A stretch of DNA of 64,000 bases from Gossypium raimondii (GCF_025698545.1 NC_068571.1:46967733-47031732); one strand, 5' to 3'. Shown: positions 35,041-47,222, numbered from the stretch's first letter. The notes: a model not told the origin generated them from the sequence alone. A program made the numbers and translations.

Positions 35041-38000
35041 TTATTCCGCACCGGGAAGAAACTTGGTGCTGGTCGTACCAAAACGTTTAGCAGCTGCCGG
35101 AAACACATTAGACGGCGACAAGATCTCCACCAACGAAAAGTTGTATGAATCAGTTCCGAGTCGACTCTGTAACCACCCTTTTCGTCCCGAGAACCCGTCG
35201 GCAACAACCCAACAGTTGTTGAAACCGAGACTCGCTAATGTTCTAGCCACTGTTTTTGCTGAATCACAGTAGCTGAACATTCAAAAGATTAGTTTTTGTT
35301 AGTATGGATTTGTTTGTAAATGCAATTGAATTCATGAGATGGGGGGGATTGAAATAATAAGACACTTACGAATCCATGATTACAATGTTTGAGCTTTTGC
35401 TGATTTTCTTGAGATATGAAATCTTCAATGCTGCAATCTCTGCTTCTACTTTCTTTGTATTTCTCACTAAGCTTCTTAACTTGCTTGGCAACTCTTCCAA
35501 ACTGAAATGGTGAAAGCATTAAATTGAAGGTTTGAAACAATCCAAACAACATTTACATGGTGATTTGACCCTGTATTTCTAGAACCGGACCGGATCGGTT
35601 AGATTAGGAATTGATTAAGATACCACTCCAGAGAGAGGCAAATGACTAATTGATCCACGAACCAATACGGACTAGGACTAGTACAGAAAAAAACAAAAAA
35701 AACCAATTGACCCGCAAACCAGTACTAACAGCTTGAGCTGAGAAAGAAATTCAGTAAAACCGATAGTCGGACTATTTCAACTACTGGTTTGGTTCCAAAA
35801 GCAAAGGGGAAAATCAAGATTTGTTTATCAAGACTCTCATATTCCTGTCGGATACATACTCTGTATCTGACTCTCATATTTAACCTCGAGTAACATACTA
35901 CTAGGCGGCATTGGTCTTTCGAAAAAGAAATGAACGTACCTGTGTCAGATACCTATATACTCTAATCCGAGTAAACAGAAACGAACATACCCTTATTAGG
36001 TGCATATATTCATATCCGGCTCTCATACTCAACCCCAAGTAACAGAGTATTAGGCAGCATGTGTCTACCATGATCACATACAATCATAGAGATGAATACA
36101 TTCAACTCGATGTCTGACATGAGTTACTCAATTTTGTTATATATACATATATATTTAAAATATGTGTGGGATCCGGATTACTTACGGAATAGCAACCATC
36201 CTGTTCTTAGCACTGGAGGGAAGGCGGGGGACACCGGCCCTATCCTTGTCCTTCTCCGACCGAATATCAATCATAACATAATTTTGTGTAGAGATTAAAT
36301 CAAGAGCTTGAGCCGGTGTAAGATCACCTAAACAACAACAACAAACAAGCAACATTTCAATATTTCTTTTCTTAAAGTATCGGGTTCGGGTGAATATCAG
36401 ATAAAAGCATAATCAAATTTCTAAGTTTTTCCATGTATTGCATATGGGGTAGTTGGAGAAAAATGAAAATTCCGAAGTATATATCATGCTATAAGCAATG
36501 ACCACCTTTGTAACCACGAAGGTTATAAGAGATGAAAGACCAAATGGGAGGAATGAGGAGATATGCAACAAATAATGCACCACCAGTTGCTACAATTGTT
36601 ATTGGCTCTGCTGATGTGATGGTTTCCATTGTTGAAGAAGCTATAGGCTTGGCTACTTCAATCACCTTTGTGGTTTGTTTCGCCGCGTCCGCCGCCGTCT
36701 GCAACCAACACCGAGCCGGTAAATGATGTTTTACTCAGAAATTTGTTGAAGAAGTTGCTTATATTAAAAACAGTTACCTCAAGTAAAATGAAATGTCGGA
36801 GCAACCTAGCCTAGGATCCTTCTTTTTGGTAAAAAGATCTTTTTAGTTCCTCTCAATTTCCAAATTAAGCAAATAGGTCCCTCTCAAAAATTTTGGAGCA
36901 ATTTAATCTCTGTCAATTTTGAAAGTGAGCAACTAAGGACAATGTTAATGTCTTTCGTCAATTGTACAATTTTGGTTGATATAGTAATAAATTTAGCCTT
37001 CAATGTTTATATATTTTGTCATTTTGGTCTTAATTCTAAAGAATTCAATAAATTCAGCCTCAATATTTATACAAGTTGCGGGTTAAATTTGTTACATTAG
37101 GACCAAATTGATAGAATATATAAACTTCGAGGGCTAAATTTATTATTATACCAATCAAAATCATATACAATTGATGGAAAACATTAAGATCGTGATTAAT
37201 TGTACTTAGTCACTCACTTTTAAAATTGACAAAGATTCTGTTACTTCAATTTTTTTAGAAAGACAAATTTGCTCAATTGAGAAGGACTAGAGAGATATTT
37301 TTACCTTTTGTTTTTCGCCCTTCCTTCCTCACTGTGCTTTGTACACAATTCAATCTTTAAAGCCTATTGCAGCACAGCCTTATTTAACATTCAAGTGCAT
37401 GAACGTATAGAAAGGCGTATTGTACTATCCAATCAGAGCCCCCAAAATTTTGAGAAATTTTGATTTCTCCCTTAAAGTTTTAAAAAAAATTTAATTAGGC
37501 CCCTCAATTTTTTTTAAATTCTCATTTTATCTTTAAATTTTTTTGAAAATTTTAATTAAGCTCTCTTAAAATTTTTGAAAATTTTTATTTATCTCACAAA
37601 AATTTTAAGATTTTTAATTAGACCCCAATTTTTTTAAAAAATTATTCTAACCCTTAAAATTTTTGAAAATTTTACTAAACCTCCAAATTTAGTCCAAAGA
37701 TTCTCCGCTTAATCCAATTCGAAGTGAGTATCCAAAGCTAAAACTTTTCAAACATAATCAAAATACAGTCTTTGGCTTTGCATTCAACATTGAGAAATTG
37801 AAAGAAAAGAGTTAGAGATGAAACCTTAGCAGCACTAAGAACAGGTTCAGTGTCAAGACCAGTGCCTTGAAATGCTTCTTGCGCTTTCTTTGAAGCTTCA
37901 GATATAGCTGGAGAAGCCACTTTCAATGCTTCTTCTCCAGCTTTCTGAGCAATAGGTACCCCAGCATCTATGGCTGGTTTCAATACTTTCCCTACAACAT

Positions 38001-38402
38001 CAAATATCTGTTGTGCAACATCCAAGGCACTTGAACTGGCTTCTTGAACTTGATCAATGGTTTTCTCCACCTGTAATGAAAGAATCAAAACATAAAACAA
38101 AACATTGTTCAATCACTATTTTGACAGCAGTTTGGAATTCTTACTTCATTGAGAGATGAAATAATTTGTTCTTTGCTAAGATTGATAGCTTTGGCTTCAT
38201 GGGGAGGTGAAAATAAAGCCAATAAAGAGATAGCTGTGGATGTTGGGAGTGATAGAGAGATGGGTTTGGGTTGTCGGGGTTTTAAAGAAGGTTTGGTTGA
38301 GATTATGGATGATGGTACTGAAGGAGAAGGTGGTGATGGTGATGGTGGTGGAAGAGAAAGCCTTGCAGTGGGTGAAACTCGGATAGCCATCTGCACTGCC
38401 AT
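35041..38402 (-). CDS. CAS: Chloroplast calcium-sensing receptor CAS, six exons
   Basis: Exons (minus strand, in order) 38402-38145, 38070-37825, 36698-36506, 36327-36186, 35501-35370 and 35272-35041 splice in frame to 400 residues. Residues 1 to about 70 are a Ser/Pro/Thr-rich chloroplast transit region ending SPPHEAKA. An Ala/Lys-rich lumen-side domain follows (VEKTIDQVQ, AGEEALKVASPAISEASKK), then one membrane segment near residues 200-222 (IVATGGALFVAYLLIPPIW), the RGYKGDLTPAQ junction, and a stromal rhodanese-like domain (IDIRSEKDK, PRLPSSAKNR, EAEIAALKISYLKK, WLQSRLGTDSYNFS) to the C-terminus FLPGAE. It matches Arabidopsis CAS along its length (from memory). CAS is a thylakoid protein needed for calcium-induced stomatal closure, STN8-dependent phosphorylation and photoacclimation. 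The rhodanese domain lacks a clear CxxGxR active loop, so enzyme activity is doubtful. Introns 2 and 4 carry repeats. Confidence 0.95.
35860..36075. repeat. Two-copy direct repeat in a CAS intron
   Basis: The block 'ctctcatatttaacctcgagtaacatactactaggcggcat' recurs about 148 bp later as 'ctctcatactcaaccccaagtaacagagtattaggcagcat', so a diverged tandem duplication lies inside the intron between exons 4 and 5. Confidence 0.6.
36822..37310. repeat. Foldback element, family F3, in CAS intron 2
   Basis: The left arm 'tttttggtaaaaagatctttttag' and 'ctctcaatttccaaattaagc' pairs with the reverse complement of the right arm 'gctcaattgagaagg ... gagatatttttacc'. Interior inverted blocks include 'caattgtacaattttggttgat' and 'atcaaaatcatatacaattg'. 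This is the best-preserved copy of the family. Confidence 0.65.
37440..37690. repeat. Imperfect tandem repeat of AT-rich blocks in CAS intron 2
   Basis: Four to six blocks of the type 'taattaggcccctcaatttttttt' then 'aaattttgaaaatttt' recur with a period of 60-75 bp. A similar block structure occurs at 18970-19150 inside the nested LTR. Confidence 0.5.
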
Positions 38403-40807
38403 TGAAGAGGACCAGTTTAGAGCTTTGGGTTTTGGTTGTTGCAGTGTAAAGTTTTGAAGCAGACATGCAGTGTTAAAAATGTCTGGTCAATGAAGAGTTA
38501 GAGCCTTTGAGGATTGTGTGATGAGAAATAAAAGGATGAAGATTGAGGGGAGAAAGTGGAAACTAAAATGTCCAAATTGGAATAATTCTTTGTGGTTGGA
38601 CCCATCATATCTTACAAGACATTGCAAAGGTTTCATTGGAGCCACTAGTGTCTCTCCAACATGGCATTGCCATAGCATGCCGTTTTCCCTGCTTTATCTT
38701 CCACTGCCACTTCTATTACATTGCCATCAAGTGAACAAAATTAAGTGGTAATTTGTCTTAACAAATTCAATATCAATATAAGTACATAATTCTTCTGTTT
38801 GTTTTCTCTTCCAATCTATGCATTGCTTTTATATTTCCTTTGGGTAGATTTTGATGATGAAATTTACTAAAAAGGAGGAACTGTAATATCTTGAAAAGTT
38901 CGTATTTTTGCTGAAAATCAGTATTTCAATTCGTTCATCCATAAATTTACCTAAAAATCCGACTTTGCATTTGTTATTTGGATATCCAATTCCGTATTGG
39001 TTACAAAATATAATCAAACTTAGTCCAAAGTTTACACAAACTAATAAATAATATACAAATATCAATAAAATAATTTCTAAAATTAAATAGATAATAAATT
39101 TAAATATCTTTAAAAAATTTATCGAAACATATATCTCATTTATTATCATCTTATTCTTTTATATTCATAAACTTAACTGAATAATAAGATCGAGTCATCG
39201 AATTTCTAGAACGCACGTTGTAATATCATAATGTTATAATAATTATTATACATAATCAATTTAATTATATAATAATTGATATATTATATGTCCTTAAAAG
39301 TGTATGTATACTACTTTTATAATATAATATGTACTAAAGATAATTATGCCACGTTACAAAATAAATTCATATTATAATATTTAGTTTGACTATATAAATA
39401 GTACTTAATTTTTTGTTTAAAATAATTTAACTAATTGAGTTGATCAAATGATAAAAGGAATAATCACAAATCTATAAATTATGATGATTTTATCTAATTG
39501 TTCGGTTAAGTGTACGAACACAGAAGAATAAATTTTAAGAGAAGCTACATGAGATTTAAGAGAATAATAAGTTACATAAGATCTATTTTTTGATCATTTT
39601 TAAGCATATTTAAATTCATTGTATTTATTATTAAATGTTATATTTAATTGGGTAAACTATTAAAATAGCCACTTTTGTTTGCCTCAGGTTACATTTTAGT
39701 CACATATGTATGAAATGTTACGTTTTAGCCACTTACATTATCGCGTTGTAACATTTTAGTCACTCAGCCGTTAATTGATATTAACGGTGTAATGGTAAAT
39801 TGACATGGCACATTAAATCATCATTTCAAACGAAAACTTTAGGTTAAATTCTACAATTGGACCTTATATTTTTTCATTTTGAGCAATTTACTTTTTATAT
39901 TCCATGCTCTTTTAACTTTCCTTTTTTTTTCCTTTATTTTTCATTCTCTTCTATTTTTTCCTCTGTTTTTCTCCCTTCCTTATTTCTATTAACATAGTTT
40001 TTCTATGTTTTCCCTTTGTTAAAACTAGTCCATTGTGAGATGAACTAAGTCATCTCCTAGCTTTCTACTGAACGGCCTTCTCTCATATCCTCGAATTCCG
40101 AATTGCTTTGAGTGTAGGCTTAAGCAAAATAAACCAATTGCACTGAATGAAAACTTTTCTTAACTTCTAGTGGAAAAGTTAAATCTCTTATAGAATCAGA
40201 AACTATGAGCTTTTCTGAAAAAGTAGAATTTATTCTAAAAATAAATTGCCACTATTTTTCAACAGAATAACAACGCACGTACAAGAGTTCTAGTGGGACA
40301 ATGATTAATTAAATAACAGTATTTTAATATCGTTATTGAGACTAGGGTTTGCCACCCCCTTAACATAAGACTGGGCTTTTGAGGGTATAATTATGTATTA
40401 TTCATACTTTTATATTACTTTCAATTTCTCAAAATATTATTTGTTTTCAATTAAATCATTTTCTCTGTATTAGAATTCATGAGGAAAGTAATTGAACAGA
40501 TTTACGATGATTAATTAATTTAATTCACTTTAATTATTTAACCACACTCAATTAAATAACAGTTTAATTTCTAAACGATGTTATTAATAGAGAATGTAGA
40601 AAAAGCATCCAAACGGAATCAAAATTTCATAAAATGGCTACCAGCTGCTTATTCCTGTAATATATATTGATGTGGTCATGTAGTTTTAGAAATTCACACG
40701 AAAAGGAAAAAGAAAAATCCATGATTTAAAGAGTAACATTATGATATTTAAATCTGGAACCCAAATCAACCATGTCACCTAAACATTAAAACCAGAAAAA
40801 TCTTTGG
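38403..40807. other. CAS upstream region and intergenic DNA
   Basis: The first about 300 bp should hold the CAS leader and promoter (minus direction), with no certain motif. After that the DNA is AT-rich. One MITE fragment (39648-39850) is recognised. About 39890-40100 is pyrimidine-rich. No gene is seen. Confidence 0.4.
39648..39850. repeat. Fragment of the Mutator-like MITE family seen at 55196-55588
   Basis: GGGTAAACTATTAAAATAGCC then ACTTTTGTTTGCCTCAGGTTAC and 'gaaatgttacgttttagccac' match the left arm of the 55196-55588 element. The opposite end is not visible. Confidence 0.6.
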
Positions 40808-41293
40808 TTACATAGATAAACGAACGCCTAGAAAATCCAGGGCTGACCTAGCCATTACTGTAGAAAACTCATTGAAGCTAATCACACCATCGCCATCCGC
40901 ATCAGCCTCTCTGATCATCTCCGTTAACTCTCGGTACGATAACGGTTGCCCCATTTTAGCCATACAACCCGCCAATTCCGCCGGTGTGATGTAACCGTTA
41001 CCGTCACGATCGAACAAATGAAATACCTCCATGAGTTGCTCTTGATTTACAAGTACCTGTTCATTCATATGAGGTACAATGGCATTCGCTAATTCTTCAA
41101 ACTCCACTGCACCATTGCCATTAGAATCCATGTTGGCCAATAGAACATGGATTTGATCCCCCGTCGGTTTAAGTCCTAACGACCGGAGCAACGCCGCCAG
41201 CTCCAAAATCGTAAGGCTGCCATCGGAATCCATGTCGAACCTCGTGAAAATGTCCTTTAATTGATTGAGTTGCTCCACATGCATTGCCACCAT
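40808..41293 (-). CDS. Calmodulin-like calcium-binding protein with four EF-hands
   Basis: Single exon, 161 residues. The start chosen is the Met of MVAMHVEQLNQ (41293); the frame stays open further upstream, but that extension (LLLLYKLVISV) is unlike the family. Four canonical EF-hand loops: D20-E31 (DMDSDGSLTILE), D56-E67 (DSNGNGAVEFEE), D95-E106 (DRDGNGYITPAE) and D131-E142 (DADGDGVISFNE). Each has acidic or Asn ligands at positions 1, 3, 5 and 12 and Gly at 6, so all four should bind calcium. The helices LAALLRSLGLKPTGDQI and MAKMGQPLSYRELTEMI match the CML15/16/18 group of plant calmodulin-like proteins (from memory). It is a cytosolic or nuclear calcium sensor; no lipidation or membrane signal is seen. 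Confidence 0.93.
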   Translation of the reverse strand: MVAMHVEQLNQLKDIFTRFDMDSDGSLTILELAALLRSLGLKPTGDQIHVLLANMDSNGNGAVEFEELANAIVPHMNEQVLVNQEQLMEVFHLFDRDGNGYITPAELAGCMAKMGQPLSYRELTEMIREADADGDGVISFNEFSTVMARSALDFLGVRLSM

Positions 41294-41628
41294 CTTCAAA
41301 CCCCCTAAATTCGTAACACTAATTACCAATTTATACAACAACAACAACAAATTGGAAATTTGTTTATAAGATAATTGATGTTAATGTCTTAAAGATGGCG
41401 GCCTTAGCCAGCAATGGAGGAGAAGAAGAAGCGATTTGAATGTAAGAATAAATTAAGTTTGGATGAAATGTTTTGCTTTTTAGACATTTTTGGGAAATCG
41501 ATAATCTGTTAGGAACATGAGGTGTAAATTCGGAGATTGAATATAGAAAAATTTGTGGTTCACGTAACCTTAATTACCATATAATTATATCATACAAATG
41601 TATTAAACCCAATTAAGAATTTTATATT
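41294..41628. other. Upstream region of the calmodulin-like gene
   Basis: Presumed leader and promoter of the minus-strand gene at 40808-41293. No confident TATA box or other element is seen. Confidence 0.35.
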
Positions 41629-42306
41629 GGGTAAATTACACTAGTAGTCATTCAGTTATTACTATCTTTCTTTCTTGGTCATTTAATTAAGAAAAGTTAT
41701 AAAATGATCACATCATTATTTAATTTTGTCTTTTTTGTCACCAATTGACAACTTTTAAAATTGGAAAAATAATAACTTTAACCCTCAGCATTTATAAGTT
41801 ATGTTAATTTAGTCCTGATTCTAAAAAATTTAACTCTCAACATTTACACATTCTGTAATTTGCTCTCTCTTTTTTGCAGCTTTGTTTTTCTTTGCGGTTT
41901 TGAGGGCTAATTGTAAAATAATGAGAAAATATAAAATTATGATTTTGGACTTTTTGGTGTTTCGATTTTTGTATATGTTTAATCAAAATTAGCTGATAAT
42001 TTAATTTTTTTAGCTTTTTAGGTGAAAAGGTCACAAAGAAAAGGAAAACTACAAAAAGACCAAACTATACAATGTGTAAATGTTGAGAGTTAAGATTTTT
42101 TTAGAACCAATACTAAATTGACACAATGTATAAATATTGAGGGTTAAAGTTGTTATTATACCAATTTTAAAAGTAGCCACTGTTAGTCAATTGGTGACCA
42201 AAAAAGACAAAATTGAATAGTTGGGTGACCATTTTGTAACATTTCATAGTTGGGTGATCAAAAATGAAATTTACTAATAATTTGGTGACTATTAGTGTAG
42301 TTGTGC
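41629..42306. repeat. Foldback MITE-like element, about 680 bp
   Basis: The left end GGGTAAATTACACTAGTAG pairs with the right end 'actattagtgtagttgtgc'. Longer arms oppose each other: 'ccaattgacaacttttaaaattgg' with 'ccaattttaaaagtagccac', and 'ttaaccctcagcatttataa' with 'aaatattgagggttaaag'. It is non-coding. Confidence 0.65.
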
Positions 42307-42828
42307 ATTGTATTTTATTAAGTTTATGGAAAACAATATATTAATTTTAAGAATCATATATCTATATTATTATGTAACTTTTATTAAGTTGGTGTTACGA
42401 GTCAAATTATGAAATGATAAAATATTTAAAACAAAAATAGATTATATAGTTAATTTATTTTATTTTAAAATAAAATAAATCGTTCTTCTAAAAGAATTTG
42501 GGGTTGTGTACATAAAATTCTAAGATTTTAATTTTACAAAATTGACTTTATCAATAATTATTATTTTTAAAAATCATATAAATTTTTATATTGGTTTTTC
42601 TTTCTTCAGTTCACAATGTAGCATAAGATTTGTACTTTTTAGACGTTATGTTAATCTATGATCATATGATGTTAAGCATTTGATAATATTTTTAAATAAC
42701 TAAAGTAAGACATAATATAGAAAATGTCATTAAGAGTTATTGTTTTCTTTTAATTATTTATATTGAAATTAACAACTTCTTCTTTTTAAGTAATTAAGTT
42801 GCTTTTTTTTTCAACTTTCACAATGTAT
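42307..42828. other. AT-rich intergenic, nothing recognised
   Basis: No ORF, RNA or clear repeat structure. Confidence 0.4.
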
Positions 42829-43629
42829 CACAAAAACCATTAAACTTTTTCAAATAAAGCAAGTGAGCCCCTACTTTTTGTTTCCACTCAATTGGGTACT
42901 TGAACTTTCAAAATGCATTAAAAAGACCCTTAAAATTTTTCAAAAAAAGAAGAAGAAATTAAACCCCTAATTTTTATTGCACTCAATTAGGTACTTGAAT
43001 TGTAAAATGCATCAAAAAGGCTCTTTAGCCATTAACTTTAACAGTTAACCGTTAAAGTTAACTGCCCCTAATTTTTTCAATTAAAGCCACCCCGTGTCAC
43101 AACCACGGCATGACATGTGGCAAAAAATTATAAAAAATAAAAATCAATAAAAGTTATAAAAAATTTAAAAAAAATTTTTATAAAGATCGTAAAAACATTA
43201 TAAAATGCATTAAAAGATCCTTTAATAGTTAAAGTTAATAAACCCCAGTTTTTTCAGTTAAAGTCATCATGTATCGCAATACAAGATGACATGCGACCAA
43301 AAATGATAAAAGAAAATAAAATTATAGAAAAATTATAAAATGCTTCTTTTAGTACGATATTTTTATAATTTTTAACTAATTTTATATTTCTTTACATTTT
43401 TATAATTTTCTTACGACTTTATAAAATTTTATAATTTTTTTACTATTTTTATAAAAAAATTCTAATTTTTAATAATTTTTAATATTTTTAATTAAAATTT
43501 AATCATTTTATAACTTTTATTTTTATCATTTTTGTCACATGTCATGTTGTGGTTGTGACACATGGTGGCTTTTATTGAAAAAAATTAGGGGCAATTAACT
43601 TTAACAGTCAACTGTTAAAGTTAACGATT
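42829..43629. repeat. Large inverted repeat (foldback element) cut by an LTR
   Basis: Arms of at least 130 bp: 43029-43160 pairs with the reverse complement of 43500-43629. Shared blocks are ATTAACTTTAACAGTTAAC, GCCCCTAATTTTTT, AAAGCCACC, TGTCACAACCAC and CATGACATGTG. The left side continues outward into two tandem copies of a 'cactcaattgggtacttgaa' block (near 42886 and 42980). The right arm stops where the LTR at 43632 begins, as if the LTR landed in it. Confidence 0.65.
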
Positions 43630-43631
43630 AA

Positions 43632-45900
43632 TGTAACCTGATTTTGACCCTAATCGGAACAGTGGTTTCAGGACCATAAATCCGAGTCTAAAAAATATTT
43701 TAATATTATTTTCTATGTTTATTATGTGTGAATTTACTTGTGTGAAAATTTCATGCTTTAATTTTGTCGTTTGAGTGTCCGATTAAATAAAAGGATTAAA
43801 TCGCATAAAATAAAAATTTTGTGGTTATTTTTAGAAGGGCTGAATAGTGGATGTTCTTTTAATATGGAGGTTTTATGTTGCAATTTTGCCATCTAGTAAA
43901 TGAATGGACGGCATATGGTTAAAATATATAGTTTTATATTATTTATAAAGGTTATAATAATAAAATATATATTATAAAGTTATTATAATGAAAACAAAAC
44001 ATAAAAAAAAGTGGCCATTTTCATCTTTCTGTGCCGAATGAAAAGAGAAAGAAAATAAGAGAACCAAGCTAGGTATTTGGCCCTTGTTCAAGCAAATTAA
44101 GGTATGTTTCGGTTTCGGTTTTTGATAATTTTTACGTTTTTGAGATCGTTGCTTCGTGATCTTTGAAACCCATGTATTAATTTTGAGAATTGTGGATAAT
44201 TTTGAAATGTGTCATTGATGAATGCTTGAGTTTTATGATGTTAGTAGGTGGAAAATAAATATATGTTGTTAGATTTTCATGTTATAATTAGAAATTTTTG
44301 ATAAAAATGTGTATTAAGGACTAAATTAAGAAAAGAGTAAATTGAGGGATTAAAATGTGAAATAAATGACATGCAAGGACCTATATGAGATTAAGGAATA
44401 TTCGGCCAAACTATAGTGCAATTGATTTGGAATATTTTGTGTTTTTGTACAAATTGGACTAAATTGTAAAAGTGTAAAATGTTAGGGGTAAAATTGTAAT
44501 TTTCCCATTTATGTGTTTTTAGGCTAAATTGAATAGTATGGTGTTTAAATAAGCTTAATTTGAATATGTTTAGATCAAAAATTAAAGAAATCAGATTTGG
44601 ATCGGGGAAAGACAAAAGTGGTTGAGTAGCCGATTTAACAGTCGACGATATCCGAGGTAAGTCTATAAGCATATAAATGTCGTTAAATTTGATAATATAT
44701 ATATATATATATGTTACATGTTGGATGGAATTTTTGTGAATATATTTGTGTATGGCCGAATGTATATGGAGCAAAGGAGCTATATTCGAGTTCGATTCGA
44801 TCGAGATACGTTGTCCGAAAGTCCCGTATGAACCTTAGGAATAGATAGGATACATATGTCATGACATAGGATTTCCGATATGTGTTATCGTGTAAAACCA
44901 CGTCTAGGACGTTGGCATCGACTTGTGTTTACGTGTAAGACCCTGTCTGGGACAGTGCCATCGATATGTGATTACATGTAAGACCACGTTTGGGACGTTG
45001 GCATTGTACGAGTTTCTGACTATCCGCGTATCTTTTTTTAATTCCGAGTGGTTCAACGGGCAATGTTAAGTGATGACCGAATGTGAAATCGAATTAATAA
45101 TGTTCAGGTATGTATTTATATCATGTTATGAAATTTAAGGTAAGTTGTATATTGAATTGATGATTCAAAGTTGATTGATATATGAATAATGTGTGAGCAT
45201 GTTTGTAATTATAAGTGATTTGGTGGTATAGGGAGATAGGCCTATTATCGTAGTTTTAAATTATAAAATGTTAAGTATACAAGAATTTGAGTATTTGTGC
45301 ATTAAGTTTTATAAAGTTCAATGTTTACTTATATTTGATTTGGTCGGCTTGGTAAAGTAGTTTGATATTAACGTTAAAAAAAGAAAAGAAAAAATGAAAA
45401 AATGAATAAGGTTTGCTTATGACTTACTAAGCTTAAATAGCTTATTGTGTGTATATTGCTTTTCGTTTATAGATTTTGGAAGTTGGTTACGAGCTCGGGG
45501 ACCGTCAGCAAAGTCTATCACACTATCGACATCTTTTGGGTACTTTGATAAATTTTTGAATTCGATATTATGGCATGTATAGGTCTGCTTATGTTTTTGG
45601 TTAGTTTTGGAACATGTATATAAATGGCCATGCGAAAATGGGGTTTATAATTTTGCATATTGAATTATGGTATAAGTTTGTGATATATATATAGTTTGGA
45701 CTTGTTAAATTTGATTAAATGATTAGTATATGTATAATAGTTATGCATTGGATGATGGATTGATTTGGTTATGAGTTGAACCAATTTGTTACATATATGC
45801 TGTCCAATTTTGATGCTTAAATGCTGCTCAATTTGTTGCATATATGCTGTCCAAATAGGGTAAATTACCTATGTTGTAATATGTAGTATAGTTAGTAAAT
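43632..45900 (+). mobile_element. LTR-like remnant (Gypsy-like), right end unclear
   Basis: Starts TGTAACCTGATTTTGACCC, an LTR-type start. It contains a 43-bp tandem array (44890-45012) and, near 45420-45545, the 'gacttactaagcttaaatagc' and 'agtctatcacactatcgac' phrases also found in the LTR at 28870-30549 ('cttactaagctttatt', 'aagtcacactatccaac'), which supports common LTR ancestry. No PBS or pol was found. The expected TTACA end is not visible, so it is truncated. Confidence 0.55.
44890..45012. repeat. 43-bp tandem array, three units with variable hairpins
   Basis: Units begin at 44890, 44933 and 44976 (GTGTAAAACC, GTGTAAGACC, ATGTAAGACC). Each has a short dyad: ACGTCTAGGACGT, CTGTCTGGGACAG, ACGTTTGGGACGT. 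Confidence 0.8.
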
Positions 45901-46246
45901 TGAAATGAAATAAATGTTTGGACATATGTATCTTTTCCTATCATGGATATTAAAATGACTTAATATTAGAACAAATTAAAATTGGACTATAACAAAATTT
46001 ATTGACATATGAATGGGCATTTAATATTGATATACTTTCATATATAAAGAAATTAAATTGACCAAAAATTATTGTGTCAAATGATAATAATTATTGTAAC
46101 CTTAAATTGTTATATTATATAGCTTCGGTATTGTGAAAGTAATCCAGATATTTTCTTGTAATTAACTTACCATAATTTATACGTAATGTATCTTAAACTG
46201 CGAACATATAAGTTTCTTGAATCGGCTTTTTCTTTGACAAAAACTA

Positions 46247-47222
46247 AAATAAAAATACTATGGTCTTCAACATTATCTAAATTAGATCGGATCGACCGGT
46301 CGAATTGGGAATTGACTCGGGTCCCAATCCGTAAAAAAGTTTCAGATTAGTTGAGTCGTAACTCAGTACGGTCCAATTGAATTTGACTAAACACCGACAA
46401 TTAAACTAATTTTTATAAATTTTTAATAATTTATTTAATTAAACCAATTAAATTTGTAAACTAGTAATCTAATTTATTCGGCCGATGTGTCTCGCAATTC
46501 CATCCATTAAAATAATTATAAATGAACATATGGAGAATATATAATGCAGAAAATGACAAAAGATGTTATACGTTGCAGAACAAACAACAACTTAGGTATG
46601 ATTTCTTACATCATATTCGTTTTTATTGTATAATTAAATTAAAATAATATGTTGATGAGGTATCAAACAAGGGAAGGTAACAACGGTGTCTCGCGGTTCA
46701 TCCGGCTTAAGGTGAGGTGGAGAGTTGCCGTGTAAGACGTAGATTTGGTTTGTCGAAGTATTAAGGTCGTTCCAACGGAGAAGAGAAAGATCCTCTTCAA
46801 GTACACGAGCCAAAGCTTAAATACTTTGGGCATGACCTTCAGGAGTTACATGTCATTTTTTTATAGGGGACTTGAAAGTAAGTTGATCAACTGTTCTACT
46901 TTAATAGACATAGGTAGGGTGTCGATTGTATATACTGTCAATCCCTTTAGATGGGACATGACAATTAATATTACAAATGACAGCTGTCATGTAAGTACCG
47001 CATGACCTGATACTTAATGAGTCATTTTAAGAAGATTTTTTTAAGAAGTTACTTTAAAAGATTATTTAATTAATTGTGCCTCACGTAAGCGAGAAGTTAT
47101 TTTAATAGACTCGCTCCAAAGGGTACTCCAAAGAGTGAGAGCCTGAAAAGGCTATCCAAAGAGTAAGAGTATACCATACTAAAATAAAATTATCAAAACA
47201 TGTCAATTCCATCATTGATAAT
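46247..47222. repeat. Left copy of a duplicated block flanking the second retrotransposon cluster
   Basis: Three pieces (46247-46272, 46531-46648 and 47190-47218) match 56750-56775, 56793-56912 and 56930-56958 in order and orientation, at roughly 80% in the longest piece ('gcagaacaaacaacaacttagg' versus 'gtagaacaaacaataacttagg'). About 250 and 540 bp of unmatched DNA separate the pieces here. Whether this is a segmental duplication or two copies of a dispersed element is open. Confidence 0.55.

Noticed and set aside
37440-37690. CRISPR-like spaced repeats
   Set aside because: Eukaryotic intron with drifting AT-rich blocks of unequal length; no conserved repeat or unique spacers.
46745-47005. 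86-codon ORF as a possible gene
   Set aside because: No domain, no neighbours, and it lies in DNA that interrupts a duplicated block, so it is more likely part of an insertion.
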